Assembly: GCA_016710595.1 (NCBI GenBank)
Contig: JADJVM010000003.1
Span: 357,052 to 421,051 of the forward strand
Direction of reading: 5' to 3'
Source of the DNA: Niastella sp.
GTDB taxonomy: Bacteria > Bacteroidota > Bacteroidia > Chitinophagales > Chitinophagaceae
Length of the DNA: 64,000 nucleotides
Position 1 is the first letter of the stretch. Each line of letters starts with the position of its first letter. Under the pieces are notes generated by a model. The model did no database searches and had not been told where the DNA came from. It worked only from the letters and a program-made list of their open reading frames with translations. Shown one piece after another: positions 16,935-25,759 of this stretch. The translations under genes were made by a program, and so were the position numbers.

Positions 16935-17711
16935 ATGGATTCAATAATAATAGAAAATAAAGGAGCTGTTGCCATTATTAAATTGAACAGGCCCGAAAAG
17001 TTTAATTCATTTAACAGGGAAATGGCATTGAACCTTCAACAAAAATTAGATGATGCAGCAAAGGATATAAAAGTGCGTTGTATTTATATTACTGGCGTAG
17101 GTAAAGCCTTTTCTGCAGGCCAGGACCTGGCTGAACTCCAGGGAGAAAATGCACCCGCCATGGAACTTATATTAGCCGAACATTATAACCCGGTTGTAAC
17201 AAGGATCCGGCAAATTGAAAAACCAATCGTGTGTGCTGTAAATGGTGTAGCAGCAGGCGCAGGAGCTAATATTGCGCTTTGTGCCGATATTGTAGTTGCC
17301 GCAGAATCAGCTTCTTTTATACAAGCGTTTAGTAAAATTGGATTAATTCCTGATAGTGGTGGTACATTTACTTTACCCCGGTTAATTGGTTTTCAAAAAG
17401 CGAGTGCCATTATGATGCTGGGAGAAAGAATCAATGCGGTAGATGCAGAAAAAATGGGGATGATCTATAAAGTGTTTACAAATGAAAAATTTGAAGAAGA
17501 AAGTTTCGCCATCGCCAATACGTTATCACAAATGCCTACCAGGGGACTCGCTTTTACCAAACAGGCTTTAAATGCATCTTTACAAAATGATTTTATAACA
17601 CAATTAAAAAAAGAAGATGAATTACAATCGAAAGCTGCCGCTACCACAGATTATGCCGAAGGCGTAAAAGCATTCATTGAAAAAAGGATTCCGATATTTA
17701 AAGGGCAATAA
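16935..17711 (+). CDS. paaG: 1,2-epoxyphenylacetyl-CoA isomerase PaaG (crotonase family)
   Basis: The protein has 258 residues. The crotonase fold is shown by the two oxyanion-hole regions FSAGQDLAEL and NGVAAGAGANIALCADI. The block ASFIQAFSKIGLIPDSGG is the PaaG signature, with the catalytic aspartate at residue 140 (D136 in E. coli by alignment of the motif). The enzyme turns the unstable epoxide into the seven-membered oxepin-CoA and later isomerises an unsaturated intermediate. It is followed 10 bases later by paaI. Confidence 0.93.
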   Translation: MDSIIIENKGAVAIIKLNRPEKFNSFNREMALNLQQKLDDAAKDIKVRCIYITGVGKAFSAGQDLAELQGENAPAMELILAEHYNPVVTRIRQIEKPIVCAVNGVAAGAGANIALCADIVVAAESASFIQAFSKIGLIPDSGGTFTLPRLIGFQKASAIMMLGERINAVDAEKMGMIYKVFTNEKFEEESFAIANTLSQMPTRGLAFTKQALNASLQNDFITQLKKEDELQSKAAATTDYAEGVKAFIEKRIPIFKGQ

Positions 17712-17721
17712 AATATACGCT

Positions 17722-18150
17722 ATGACCAATGATGAAAAGGCCACCGCAGTAGTGGATCACATGATGAAACATGACTTGTTTAGCCAGTGGCTCGGAATTT
17801 CTGTATTAGAAATCAAGGAGGGGTATAGTAAAATAAAAATGAAAGTTCGCACCGAAATGCTGAATGGTTTTGGGATTGTACATGGTGGTATTGCCTTCTC
17901 GCTGGCAGATAGCGCTTTTGCATTTGCCTGTAATAACCGAAATAATTTATCAGTAGCATTAGATACCTCCATCAACTTCACAAAGCCGGTACAGGTAGAT
18001 GATGAATTGATTGCCGAAGCGCTTGAAATACACAATGGTAAATCTACCGGGCTATATCATATTAAAATAACCAATCAGCATGAGCATTTGGTAGCCTTCT
18101 TTAAAGGCACCTGTTTCAGAACAGCCCGGAAATTGGTGGATACGATATAA
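17722..18150 (+). CDS. paaI: Hotdog-fold phenylacetyl-CoA thioesterase PaaI
   Basis: The protein has 142 residues from the ATG at 17722; an in-frame TTG at 17677 lies inside paaG and is not needed. The hotdog signature GIVHGGIAFSLADSAFAFACN carries the catalytic aspartate at residue 63. Family knowledge: PaaI is thought to release CoA from stalled pathway intermediates such as ring-1,2-epoxide or hydroxyphenylacetyl-CoA, as a rescue enzyme. It belongs to the paaG-paaI-paaY segment. Confidence 0.93.
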   Translation: MTNDEKATAVVDHMMKHDLFSQWLGISVLEIKEGYSKIKMKVRTEMLNGFGIVHGGIAFSLADSAFAFACNNRNNLSVALDTSINFTKPVQVDDELIAEALEIHNGKSTGLYHIKITNQHEHLVAFFKGTCFRTARKLVDTI

Positions 18151-18207
18151 AGAGAGGTTATTCTTTGCACCTCATTTTCTATTATTGATAAACTAATCTA
18201 ATTTTTT

Positions 18208-18804
18208 ATGCTTTATCGCTTTAAAGAACATACACCTTTTGTTGATAAAACTTCTTTTGTACATCCGCAAGCAGCCGTAACGGGGCAAGTTATCATTGGC
18301 AGGCATTGTTATATTGGCCCGGGTGCGGCACTCCGTGGCGATTGGGGAAAAATTATTTTAGAAGATGGGTGTAATGTCCAGGAAAATTGTACTGTTCACA
18401 TGTTTCCGGGAGTCACTGTGTTATTAAAACAAGGGAGCCATATTGGCCATGGTGCGATCATTCATGGTGCAACCATTGGCCAAAATTGCCTGGTAGGGAT
18501 GAATGCTGTTTTAATGGATAATGTAGTATTGGGCGATGAGTGTATTGTGGGTGCGTTAAGTTTTATTAAAGCCGATGAAGTGTTTGAAAAAAGAAGCCTG
18601 ATTGTGGGTAACCCGGCAAGAAAAATTAAAGAAGTAACGGATGATATGATACAATGGAAATCTGCAGGCACCACTTTGTACCAACAACTCCCGCAAGAAA
18701 TGTTTTTGCATTGGGAAGCCTGCGAATCTTTAACAGAATTACCGGGAGAAGAACAACCCCGTCAAAAAAACTATAAAACCTGGAACGAAACCAAAAAACC
18801 TTAA
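18208..18804 (+). CDS. paaY: PaaY, gamma-carbonic-anhydrase-like hexapeptide-repeat protein
   Basis: The protein has 198 residues. Left-handed beta-helix hexapeptide repeats run from about residue 20 to 140 (GRHCYIGPGAALRGD, VQENCTVHMFPG, GSHIGHGAIIHGATIG). The metal-binding histidines of the gamma-carbonic anhydrase family are present in the HMF, GHGAIIHG region. The C-terminal GNPARKIKEVTDDMI followed by a helical tail matches PaaY. PaaY has thioesterase activity on dead-end CoA products in studied bacteria. Its TAA stop overlaps the stop of the convergent gene: bases 18801-18804 (TTAA) supply both. Confidence 0.92.
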   Translation: MLYRFKEHTPFVDKTSFVHPQAAVTGQVIIGRHCYIGPGAALRGDWGKIILEDGCNVQENCTVHMFPGVTVLLKQGSHIGHGAIIHGATIGQNCLVGMNAVLMDNVVLGDECIVGALSFIKADEVFEKRSLIVGNPARKIKEVTDDMIQWKSAGTTLYQQLPQEMFLHWEACESLTELPGEEQPRQKNYKTWNETKKP

Positions 18805-19187
18805 GGCTTGCGGGGGTCTTCCCAAATTAATTTTTCATCCGTTTTGGTTTTATTAAAATCTTGCATGGTACCATCACCACGCCCGGTAATGCCTCCATCC
18901 GGATGGCCCAGCAACTGGCAATCACTATTATATAAATCATTAAAATTATCGCAACAGGCTGCATTGATATAATACACCGTTTGTCCATGGTAAGTATAAC
19001 TGTAAATTTTATGCGGCGGGTTTTGGCGTTCTTCACTGCTAAATTGTATAATCATTTTTTGAATACATGCGGGTACACCCTTTGTACTTTCAGCGGTACT
19101 ATCTTCTATATTTGCAATAGTTGACTTTTGCTGATGCGTACTGCAACATTGAGTGAGTGTAAAAAGCAAAATGATAAGGAATTTCAT
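18801..19187 (-). CDS. Small DUF6970-like lipoprotein
   Basis: The protein has 128 residues. A short signal ending LTQC followed by CSTHQQ indicates a lipoprotein. The mature part has CIQKMI, YTYHGQTVYYINAACCDNFN, LGHPDGGITGRGDG and a final WEDPR, a pattern I associate with the DUF6970 family of unknown function. Four cysteines in the mature part could form disulphides. It is transcribed against the paa genes, converging on paaY and diverging from paaZ with only 37 bases between the start codons. Its role is unknown. Confidence 0.7.
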   Translation of the reverse strand: MKFLIILLFTLTQCCSTHQQKSTIANIEDSTAESTKGVPACIQKMIIQFSSEERQNPPHKIYSYTYHGQTVYYINAACCDNFNDLYNSDCQLLGHPDGGITGRGDGTMQDFNKTKTDEKLIWEDPRKP

Positions 19188-19224
19188 ACATTAATTTTAA
19201 TAAATTAGTCATTTAACTACAAAT
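19188..19224. promoter_or_regulatory. 37-base divergent control region, lipoprotein gene / paaZ
   Basis: The region separates the ATG of the minus-strand lipoprotein gene from the ATG of paaZ. It is very AT-rich. A near-consensus minus-strand box CATATTTG (7 of 8 fixed positions of TAnnTTTG) lies at its right end, overlapping the first bases of paaZ. No copy of the tetR palindrome is present, so control of paaZ by the same regulator is not shown by the sequence. The paaZ promoter probably lies inside the lipoprotein gene. Confidence 0.35.
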
Positions 19225-21309
19225 ATGATGCAAAAATTAAATAACTACATAAAAGGAGAATGGATTACAGGAGATGGGGAAGGACAATTACTTTTTGATG
19301 CCGTGACCGGAACTCCCATTGCGGCTGCCACTACTAAAGGAATTGATTTTAAAGGCGTGCTGGATTTTGCCCGTACCGTGGGCAATCCCGCCCTGCGGAA
19401 AATGAGTTTTCAACAAAGGGGCAGAATGTTACGGGCACTCGCCTTGCATTTATTAGCACATAAAGATAAATTTTACAAGATTAGTTATAAAACCGGCGCT
19501 ACCAAAGTAGATAGCTGGATAGATATAGAAGGCGGCATCGGCAACCTGTTTTCAAATGCATCGCTACGCCGCAAATTACCGGATGATTTTTTTTGTTTAG
19601 ATGGCGATCCCATTTCATTAAGTAAGCAAAATACATTTATGGCACATCACCTTTTAGTTCCTAAAGAAGGGGTTGCCATACATATAAATGCTTACAATTT
19701 CCCGGTGTGGGGCATGTTAGAAAAAATTGCAGTGAACTTGCTTGCCGGCATTCCGGCGGTAGTGAAACCTGCTACCGTTACCAGTTATGTAACAGAAGCA
19801 GTAGTAAAAGAAATTATTGCATCAAATATATTACCGGAGGGAGCATTGCAACTTTTATGTGGAAGTGCAGGCGATATTTTAAATCATGTGCAGTCGCAGG
19901 ATGTAGTAACTTTTACCGGGTCTGCCACTACCGGTATAAAATTAAAATCGGGCGAAGCGATTGTAAGAGAATCGGTACCTTTTAATATGGAAGCAGATTC
20001 ATTAAACTGCATTGTCTTGGGTGAAGATGTGGAACCCGGAAAACCTGATTGGGATATTTTTATTAAAGAAGTAAAAAAAGAAATGACGGTAAAAGCAGGC
20101 CAAAAATGTACTGCTATTAGAAGGATTTTTGTTCCTGAAAATAAATTAGAAGATGTGAAAAAATCACTGATCCCGCTCTTGCAAAAAACGCTCATCGGTA
20201 ACCCGTTGAACGATAAAGTGAGGATGGGGTCACTGGCAGGTAATGAACAAAGGACTGAAGTAAAAACACAGGTACAAAAATTACTTGCATCTTCACAAAT
20301 CATGTATGGTTCTTTAGATTCTGTTTCGGTGATAGATGCAGATGCACAAACAGGCGCTTTTATAAGCCCGCTTTTATTGCAAAATGAAAATCCATTTAAA
20401 TCATCGGAACCTCACGAAATAGAAGCATTTGGGCCGGTAAGTACAATGATGCCTTACAGGAATGTGGATGAAGCCATTGCTTTAAGTAAATTGGGGAAAG
20501 GGAGTTTATGCAGTACCATTGTTACTTCGAGCCCTTCCTTGGCAAGATCGTATACGCTGGGTGCGGCTACCTATCATGGCCGCATTTTAATATTAAATAA
20601 TGAATGTGCAGCAGAAAGTACAGGGCATGGCTCACCCTTACCTTTATTGGTACATGGCGGCCCCGGCCGGGCGGGTGGTGGCGAAGAAATGGGAGGCTTA
20701 AGAGGTATAAAGCATTACCTGCAACGTACCGCCATACAAGGCTCGCCTACTATGATTACGGCAATCAGTAATGTATTTCAACCGTATGCACATGGTAACA
20801 CTTCAGAAGTGCATCCTTTTAAAATGTATTTTGAAGAATTGTTGGTAGGCGATCAGTTAATTACCGAAAAAAGAATGATCAGTTCTGATGATATTGATAA
20901 ATTTGCAGAGTTGAGCGGTGATCATTTTTATGCTCATAAAACCAATACCGATTTTTCCGGAACTATGTTTGATCAGCAAGTAGCACATGGATATTTGATC
21001 ATGAGTATGGCCGCCGGTTTATTTGTAGATAGTTTTGAAAAAAACCCGGTATTGTTAAATTACGGAATTGATGAACTACGTTTTACAAAACCAGTTTACC
21101 CGGGTATGAGTATATATATCCGGTTTACCTGTAAAGAAAAAATTGCACAGGAAACCAAAGATGTAAATGCCAATATCACGTATGTAAAAGGGATGGAAAT
21201 TCCCAAAGGGATTGTGAAATGGTATGTGGAAATTTTTGATGATACCGATGAACTTACAGGCGTGGGCACCATCCTTACCATGGTTCAGATGAAAAATAAA
21301 ATACAATAA
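19225..21309 (+). CDS. paaZ: PaaZ, bifunctional oxepin-CoA hydrolase / semialdehyde dehydrogenase
   Basis: The protein has 694 residues. The N-terminal 520 residues are an aldehyde dehydrogenase with the general-base glutamate at 256 (FNMEADSLNC) and the nucleophilic cysteine at 295 (GQKCTAI), at the same numbers as in the E. coli enzyme. The C-terminal part (about 535-694) is a MaoC-like hydratase with SGDHFYAH and QQVAHGYLIMS. The hydratase domain opens the oxepin ring and the dehydrogenase domain oxidises the resulting aldehyde to 3-oxo-5,6-dehydrosuberyl-CoA. It starts at a doubled ATG and is 3 bases from the next gene. Confidence 0.95.
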   Translation: MMQKLNNYIKGEWITGDGEGQLLFDAVTGTPIAAATTKGIDFKGVLDFARTVGNPALRKMSFQQRGRMLRALALHLLAHKDKFYKISYKTGATKVDSWIDIEGGIGNLFSNASLRRKLPDDFFCLDGDPISLSKQNTFMAHHLLVPKEGVAIHINAYNFPVWGMLEKIAVNLLAGIPAVVKPATVTSYVTEAVVKEIIASNILPEGALQLLCGSAGDILNHVQSQDVVTFTGSATTGIKLKSGEAIVRESVPFNMEADSLNCIVLGEDVEPGKPDWDIFIKEVKKEMTVKAGQKCTAIRRIFVPENKLEDVKKSLIPLLQKTLIGNPLNDKVRMGSLAGNEQRTEVKTQVQKLLASSQIMYGSLDSVSVIDADAQTGAFISPLLLQNENPFKSSEPHEIEAFGPVSTMMPYRNVDEAIALSKLGKGSLCSTIVTSSPSLARSYTLGAATYHGRILILNNECAAESTGHGSPLPLLVHGGPGRAGGGEEMGGLRGIKHYLQRTAIQGSPTMITAISNVFQPYAHGNTSEVHPFKMYFEELLVGDQLITEKRMISSDDIDKFAELSGDHFYAHKTNTDFSGTMFDQQVAHGYLIMSMAAGLFVDSFEKNPVLLNYGIDELRFTKPVYPGMSIYIRFTCKEKIAQETKDVNANITYVKGMEIPKGIVKWYVEIFDDTDELTGVGTILTMVQMKNKIQ

Positions 21310-21312
21310 AAG

Positions 21313-22086
21313 ATGCAACAACACATTTCAGAAGGTTATGTAAAAGTGGATACCAGGCAAGGTGTTACCCACATTGAATTTTTTCACCCTCAAAGCAATT
21401 CACTTCCGTCTAAAATTTTAGAAACACTGGCAAAAGAAATCCACTATGCAGGTACCCATGCAGAAACCCGTGTTATTATTTTAAAAAGTGCCGGTGAAAA
21501 AGCATTTTGTGCGGGCGCCTCATTTGATGAATTGATGAGTATAAAAACTGAAAAAGAGGGACTGGCTTTTTTTAGTGGTTTTGCACATGTTATAAATGCT
21601 ATACGCAGTTGTGGAAAATTTGTAATTGCCAGGGTACAAGGTAAATGTGTTGGCGGTGGAGTGGGTTTGGCAGCAGCAGCCGATTATGCAATTGCAATAG
21701 AAGGCGCTTCTATAAAATTAAGTGAGTTGGCGATTGGGATAGGCCCATTTGTAGTAGGCCCTGCAGTAGAAAGGAAAATGGGCAAAGCTGCTTTTAGTGC
21801 TTTAGCAATAGATGCTTCCATGTGGCGTAACAGCGATTGGGCAAAAAAGAAAGGCCTCTTTGCCGAGGTACATGAAAATATTCACAACATGGATGAATCC
21901 ATAAATCGGTTGGCACATAGTTTAGCCCATGCAAACCCGGCAGCAATGCATGAATTAAAAAATATTTTTTGGCAAGGCACCGAACATTGGGATAAACTGC
22001 TGGTAGAAAGGGCAGCCGTAAGCGGAAGATTGGTGTTGAGTTCATTTACCAAAAAAGCCATTGAAAAATTTAAGACAAAAGAGTAA
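21313..22086 (+). CDS. Enoyl-CoA hydratase/isomerase, possible PaaF
   Basis: The protein has 257 residues of the crotonase family. The first oxyanion-hole region is FCAGASFDEL and the second GKCVGGGVGLAAAADYAI. The first catalytic glutamate of classic crotonase (in GGGCEL) is replaced by glycine (GGGVGL), while the second is kept (LSELAIGIGP). That pattern resembles methylglutaconyl-CoA hydratase-type enzymes. It sits 3 bases after paaZ in the same transcript, which suggests the 2,3-dehydroadipyl-CoA hydratase step (PaaF). The substitution means the reaction should not be taken for granted. Confidence 0.75.
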   Translation: MQQHISEGYVKVDTRQGVTHIEFFHPQSNSLPSKILETLAKEIHYAGTHAETRVIILKSAGEKAFCAGASFDELMSIKTEKEGLAFFSGFAHVINAIRSCGKFVIARVQGKCVGGGVGLAAAADYAIAIEGASIKLSELAIGIGPFVVGPAVERKMGKAAFSALAIDASMWRNSDWAKKKGLFAEVHENIHNMDESINRLAHSLAHANPAAMHELKNIFWQGTEHWDKLLVERAAVSGRLVLSSFTKKAIEKFKTKE

Positions 22087-22106
22087 AATTGTTTTACAAA
22101 AAAAAT

Positions 22107-22137
22107 GCCGCACTCTTTTTAAAGAGGCGGCTCTTTT
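22107..22137 (+). terminator. Rho-independent terminator closing the phenylacetate region
   Basis: GCCGC, a bulged A, then CTCTTT pair with AAAGAG and GCGGC across a 2-base loop, giving an 11-pair stem followed by TCTTTT. Confidence 0.85.
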
Positions 22138-22157
22138 ATACATAGGGTATTTGTTTT

Positions 22158-22745
22158 TTAATGGCTAAATTCTATTCTTCCATCTTTTTTATCTTGTTTA
22201 CGGCCTAATACATAACCACCGGCAGCGCCAATTACACCACCAAGGATGGCGCCTTTTGCATTTTTACCAATTACAGCTCCTACCACTGCACCGCCTACAC
22301 CACCAATAATAGCTCCCTTGGCAGATTTACTAATGCCTGTTTTCTTTTCAGGAACTTCAGTATCTGTTCCTGCTCCGGCATCTCCGGGAGTTCCTGTACT
22401 GGCTGTAGTATTATCTGTTCCGGCTGCGGGAGGTAATGTTGAACTTTCGGGAACAGGTGCTGTTACTACTGGAGGCGCAGCGGGTGTAGGCATTGCTACT
22501 TCAACGGCCGCTTTTTTAGGTTCCCTGTACACTACGATGGTTTTCTCTACAACCGTAGGTTTATTTGAGTTTTTCCTGATCGCTTTTGCTATGGGTTCAT
22601 TACTCACCATGGTATCGGCAGATGCTGTTTGAATGTTAGTATTATCTGGAGTTAATAATATGGGTACAGCATTATCTGCACTGTTATTGCTTTTACATGC
22701 GGTAAATAATATGGCTAAACTGAGGATGGGTATAATTTTTTTCAT
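22158..22745 (-). CDS. Glycine-zipper lipoprotein (2TM glycine-zipper domain)
   Basis: The protein has 195 residues from the ATG at 22745; an in-frame start 11 codons earlier would put charged residues before the signal. The lipobox is LFTAC followed by KSN. A low-complexity P/A/T/S-rich middle (about 75-140) acts as a linker. The C-terminal GAIIGGVGGAVVGAVIG, then GAILGGVIGAAGGYVLG, is a double glycine zipper ending in a charged tail. Such domains insert in or span the envelope, as in the YMGG/SlyB-like lipoproteins. Its precise role is unknown. Confidence 0.8.
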   Translation of the reverse strand: MKKIIPILSLAILFTACKSNNSADNAVPILLTPDNTNIQTASADTMVSNEPIAKAIRKNSNKPTVVEKTIVVYREPKKAAVEVAMPTPAAPPVVTAPVPESSTLPPAAGTDNTTASTGTPGDAGAGTDTEVPEKKTGISKSAKGAIIGGVGGAVVGAVIGKNAKGAILGGVIGAAGGYVLGRKQDKKDGRIEFSH

Positions 22746-22880
22746 TTTCTTAATCTTTATTGTTGTTATCAAAAACATGCGGTTTACAGTATTTTGACAA
22801 CTGCTTAAAACAAAAGTTTAGTTTGCTTTTTGTTTTACCTCGTTAATAAAAACTTAAATAGAAAATGAAAAGGAGAGAAT

Positions 22881-23072
22881 TTATTCGGGTTTCTTTCTTA
22901 TAACATTCATAAAAAGATCTACCATAACAACGATTAAAATGATAAATCCGGTTATAAAGAAAAACAGGAAACTGTAAAAACTGTGAAATACTACATCAGC
23001 GGCTAAGCCTGCCATTGCAAATAAGAGAGCTATAAGGGTAAGATATATAATCCTTGAAGGAATAGGCTTCAT
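22881..23072 (-). CDS. Small two-helix membrane protein, unknown function
   Basis: The protein has 63 residues. Two hydrophobic helices (about 9-28 and 33-54) are separated by a short turn (VVFHSF) and flanked by basic ends (MKPIPSR and IRKKPE). No family was recognised. It lies between pbpC and the glycine-zipper gene on the same strand, 130 bases downstream of pbpC. Confidence 0.55.
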   Translation of the reverse strand: MKPIPSRIIYLTLIALLFAMAGLAADVVFHSFYSFLFFFITGFIILIVVMVDLFMNVIRKKPE

Positions 23073-23204
23073 TTCAATTAGCTTTGTTAGGGAATATTTA
23101 ATGCAAATCTTGCATATTTTTTAAACATAAGCAACGGGGTTTTTCCCCATTTTTCATTAAATATGCTGTAAATATATTATAATAAAATGGTAAGTGCAAG
23201 TCAG

Positions 23205-25637
23205 TTAGTCTTTATCTATAATCTCAAAGCTGCGGCTTACCCGGTTTCCATATTCATCAACTAAAGTTATAATATGTTTACCCCTGGATGGATTTAATGC
23301 CAATTGATGAATATTTTGAGTGGTCGTAATATACTGATCGTCCAAACTCCAAAAGATCCTGGCATTGGGATTCCGGTGTGCTGCAGTAAAAATTGTTTTT
23401 CCTTTTTCTCCACTCATTTCTAATGGCACATAAATTTTTGCATTTTGCTGCGGATAAATGATCTCAATGGGATTTGTATTTTCATTACCACATCCATCTT
23501 TAAAAGGGGGCAGCGGTTTATAATCTGCATTTCGTTGCCTGTAATAATACTCCATTGCAGGAGATAAAATAAACCAACTTTTGTGCTGCATATTTTGTGG
23601 GCTTTCGCAAGCTTCTGTAACACGATACTGGCCGGTAGCATCTACATTTATTATTTTATGATACGGGCATTGCGGAGATTTTACTCCATTTAGCGGCACC
23701 ATGATCGTATCAATATCAGCACAATCATTTCCTGCACGAAAGCCGGATTGCCTGCATGTGGCTACAAATGAAAAGGCATTGGCGGGTTTCTCAAAACTGC
23801 CCGATGGAGGGAGCAATCTGAAAATATCAAACATAACCGGTGCGGCAGCTTGTACACCAATCAGTCCCGGGCGGCCTTCGCCATCTGCATTTCCGGCCCA
23901 AACGGCTACCACATATTTTGGGGTAATACCAATTGCCCAGGCATCCCGAAAGCCAAAACTGGTGCCTGTTTTCCATGCAATATTTTGAGAAGAACCAAAT
24001 TGTTGCCAAAGCCCCTCTTCCCCGGGCCGCATTACTTCCTGCATGGCTTTAAAACAATACCAAAGTGAAACAGCATCCATCGGCATATTACCTTGTTTAT
24101 TTTCTGTTTTTATACCGGTGTTATAAACAGGTGGATGAAAATCATTAGCCAATACTTTCCCTTTATTTTTAGATTGATGATTTAATGCCCTTGCCATTGA
24201 GGCATACATACCGGCCATATCCCACAGGTTTACTTCACAGCCCCCCAATATCAGGCTTAAACCATAATGATCTGCCGGTTGATTTAATGTGGTAATGCCA
24301 GCTTGCTTTAAAGTTTCATAAAACCGGGTGTATTTATATTGCATCAGCAATTTTACTGCGGGGATATTTAAACTGCGTGCCAGTGCCATATCTGCCGGTA
24401 CGGCACCATCATAAGAGAGCTCAAAGTTTTTTGGTGAATAGCCCCCAACCTGCATGGGAATATCGGGTATCAGGCTGTGCGGTAATATTAACCCATCGTG
24501 CAATGCCGAAGTGTATAATACAGGTTTTAAAGCACTGCCCGGGCTTCGGGGTGCCGCAATAATATCTACTGCAGCTTCAGTTTCTTTATTTTTCGGATCA
24601 TTTACATTTCCAATATATGCCAATACTTCACCTGTTTCTACACGCATTACTAAGGCACACAAATTATTGATGCCATTCCCTTTTAACCGGTTGTGATGTT
24701 GCTGAATAATATTTGCGGTATTCAATTGCAAAACCGGGTCAATGCTGGTTTTTAGCCTTGTTGTTTGGCCTGGTATATGGTCTTTTTTAAAACGCTGAAA
24801 AAGATGCGGGGCTAATTGCGGCAGGGCATTCGGCATACCGGGAAGTGGCTCCAGCTTTGCTAAGTCACCGCTTGCTGCATCAATTTTATTTTCCTGTACC
24901 AATTTATCCAATAAGCTATTTCTTTTTTGCAACAGGATGTCCCGGTTTTTTCCCGGGTGTACCAGCGATGGTGCATTTGGTAGTACCGCTAAAGCAGCCA
25001 TTTCGCCCCAGCTAAGATTACTGGGATTGCGGCCATAATACCTCCAGGCTGCAGCTTCCAGGCCTACTACATTACCTCCAAAAGGGGCATTGGATGCATA
25101 TAAATTCAAGATTTCTTTCTTGCTATACGAGCATTCTAACCTGAGGGCCAGGATACTTTCTTTGGCTTTATTCCAGATTGTTCTTTTATTGTTTTGTTTC
25201 CAAAGCCGTATCACTTGCATGGTCAGGGTACTGCCACCCTGCCTGCCGGTTTTATTTTTTGTATTATGTATTATGGCACGTACCAGGGCGCCCGGATCTA
25301 CACCGGGATGATAAAAAAAACGTTTGTCTTCATACGTTACAATGCAATCCACAAATTTTTTGGGTAAATCTTTTCCAGGCGGAAAACGCCATTGCCCATC
25401 TTCAGCAATCATTGCGTTTAACAGGTTACCCTCTTTATCTTCAAGAATATAACTGGTGGGCGCATGAAACAAAGTAGCCGGCAAACTGAACCAAAACCAA
25501 ACTCCCAATAAGATCATCACTATGACGATAATCTTAGTACGCTTACGTAAAGAAGAAAAGGGATGTAATATGGAATTAAAATTAAATTTCAAAACGAATA
25601 ATAAATAGCTATATGGTATAAACAAAGATGCTATCAA
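23205..25637 (-). CDS. pbpC: Penicillin-binding protein 1C (PbpC), peptidoglycan glycosyltransferase/transpeptidase
   Basis: The protein has up to 810 residues. A membrane anchor (about 35-52) is followed by a GT51 domain with YEDKRFFYHPGVDP and GGSTLTMQVIRLW. The transpeptidase has the active-site SALK (S368, K371 counted from 25637), SLN (ARSLNIP) and KTG (WKTGTSFGF). The last 90 residues are the BiPBP_C domain seen in PBP1C. There is no ATG before codon 41, which is already inside the anchor, so translation probably starts at TTG (25637 or 25592). In E. coli pbpC is adjacent to the macroglobulin gene; here the two are 11.5 kb apart and on opposite strands. It is divergent from the JmjC gene. 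Confidence 0.92.
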   Translation of the reverse strand: MIASLFIPYSYLLFVLKFNFNSILHPFSSLRKRTKIIVIVMILLGVWFWFSLPATLFHAPTSYILEDKEGNLLNAMIAEDGQWRFPPGKDLPKKFVDCIVTYEDKRFFYHPGVDPGALVRAIIHNTKNKTGRQGGSTLTMQVIRLWKQNNKRTIWNKAKESILALRLECSYSKKEILNLYASNAPFGGNVVGLEAAAWRYYGRNPSNLSWGEMAALAVLPNAPSLVHPGKNRDILLQKRNSLLDKLVQENKIDAASGDLAKLEPLPGMPNALPQLAPHLFQRFKKDHIPGQTTRLKTSIDPVLQLNTANIIQQHHNRLKGNGINNLCALVMRVETGEVLAYIGNVNDPKNKETEAAVDIIAAPRSPGSALKPVLYTSALHDGLILPHSLIPDIPMQVGGYSPKNFELSYDGAVPADMALARSLNIPAVKLLMQYKYTRFYETLKQAGITTLNQPADHYGLSLILGGCEVNLWDMAGMYASMARALNHQSKNKGKVLANDFHPPVYNTGIKTENKQGNMPMDAVSLWYCFKAMQEVMRPGEEGLWQQFGSSQNIAWKTGTSFGFRDAWAIGITPKYVVAVWAGNADGEGRPGLIGVQAAAPVMFDIFRLLPPSGSFEKPANAFSFVATCRQSGFRAGNDCADIDTIMVPLNGVKSPQCPYHKIINVDATGQYRVTEACESPQNMQHKSWFILSPAMEYYYRQRNADYKPLPPFKDGCGNENTNPIEIIYPQQNAKIYVPLEMSGEKGKTIFTAAHRNPNARIFWSLDDQYITTTQNIHQLALNPSRGKHIITLVDEYGNRVSRSFEIIDKD

Positions 25638-25713
25638 ATAATGAATAATGATAAATTCATTTTTGTTAAAATAAGCAAATTGTATGTAAAAAGAATAAGC
25701 AGTTTTTATCTTT

Positions 25714-25742
25714 TTTGTACAGCCCCCTATTTACTATTTTTG
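25714..25742 (+). promoter_or_regulatory. Promoter of the JmjC/cupin gene
   Basis: TTTG (25714-25717), a 17-base spacer and TATTTTTG (25735-25742) match the Bacteroidota promoter pattern. The ATG follows 17 bases after the box. Confidence 0.6.
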
Positions 25743-25759
25743 CTTTTAAATTTTTTCCC

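Noticed and set aside
19188..19224. TTAGT...AACTA near the paaZ start as a second TetR site
   Set aside because: The arms are short and in the opposite orientation to the tetR palindrome, with a different spacing, so it is not the same operator.
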